Of a DNA stretch of 6,152 nt, positions 6,100 through 6,152 are shown piece by piece (positions within the stretch are counted from its first letter, which is position 1; every line of letters begins with the position of its first letter). The notes below the pieces were generated by a model. It was given only the letters and a program-made list of their open reading frames with translations. It ran no database searches and was not told the origin of the DNA. Source of the stretch: Desulfobulbaceae bacterium (GTDB lineage: Bacteria; Desulfobacterota; Desulfobulbia; Desulfobulbales; Desulfobulbaceae); assembly GCA_007121995.1 (NCBI GenBank), contig SKJK01000029.1, positions 1 through 6,152 on the forward strand, in the 5' to 3' direction. The position numbers and the translations under genes are program-made.

Positions 6100-6152
6100 T
6101 TACGTCTCACCCAGCAATTGAATCCGGTGTCGGAACAGCAGCAAAAAAAAAG
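6100..6152 (-). CDS. Possible C-terminus of a membrane protein, partial
   Basis: One - strand frame is open from the right edge to a TAA at 6102-6100, reading FFLLLFRHRIQLLGET. A hydrophobic run followed by a basic RHR and a short polar end resembles the C-terminus of an integral membrane protein. PlsY-type acyltransferases end with a roughly similar helix-RHR pattern, but the match is too short to name. The other two frames are also open at the edge for over a dozen codons, and the phenylalanines come from a run of nine A on the + strand. This is only a hint. Confidence 0.2.
   Translation of the reverse strand, partial: FFLLLFRHRIQLLGET

Overview
The window is a moderately GC-rich bacterial chromosome segment with six confident genes in two convergent groups. 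On the + strand are the 3' part of an mrp-type Fe-S carrier ATPase gene, a small metallo-beta-lactamase-fold hydrolase and selB. On the - strand, read from right to left, are tilS, a tandem DsrC/TusE-like gene and an alpha/beta hydrolase. The two groups meet in about 130 bases between the selB stop and the hydrolase stop. No insertion sequence, CRISPR array, tRNA or rRNA was seen.

A SelB factor together with DsrC-fold proteins and an Mrp ATPase with a cysteine-rich tail fits an anaerobic, sulfur-metabolising Desulfobacterota organism, perhaps of the Desulfobulbales. This is inferred from gene content and protein style, not from a phylogenetic marker.

Left group (1-3346). The Mrp protein probably moves Fe-S clusters to target apoproteins. 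The hydrolase is a glyoxalase II-like metalloenzyme of unknown substrate. SelB brings selenocysteinyl-tRNA to UGA codons on the ribosome. Between mrp and the hydrolase is a GC-rich inverted repeat that overlaps a plausible sigma70-type promoter and ends just before the Shine-Dalgarno sequence.

Right group (3478-5975). TilS modifies the wobble cytidine of the AUA-reading isoleucine tRNA, a housekeeping step. The gene after it is the most unusual in the window: two DsrC-like domains in one chain. The first domain keeps only one of DsrC's two redox cysteines and the second keeps neither. A serine hydrolase follows, probably overlapping it by about 53 bases.

The edges are incomplete. The Mrp N-terminus with its P-loop lies left of base 1, and the last 53 bases may hold the C-terminus of a membrane protein on the - strand.
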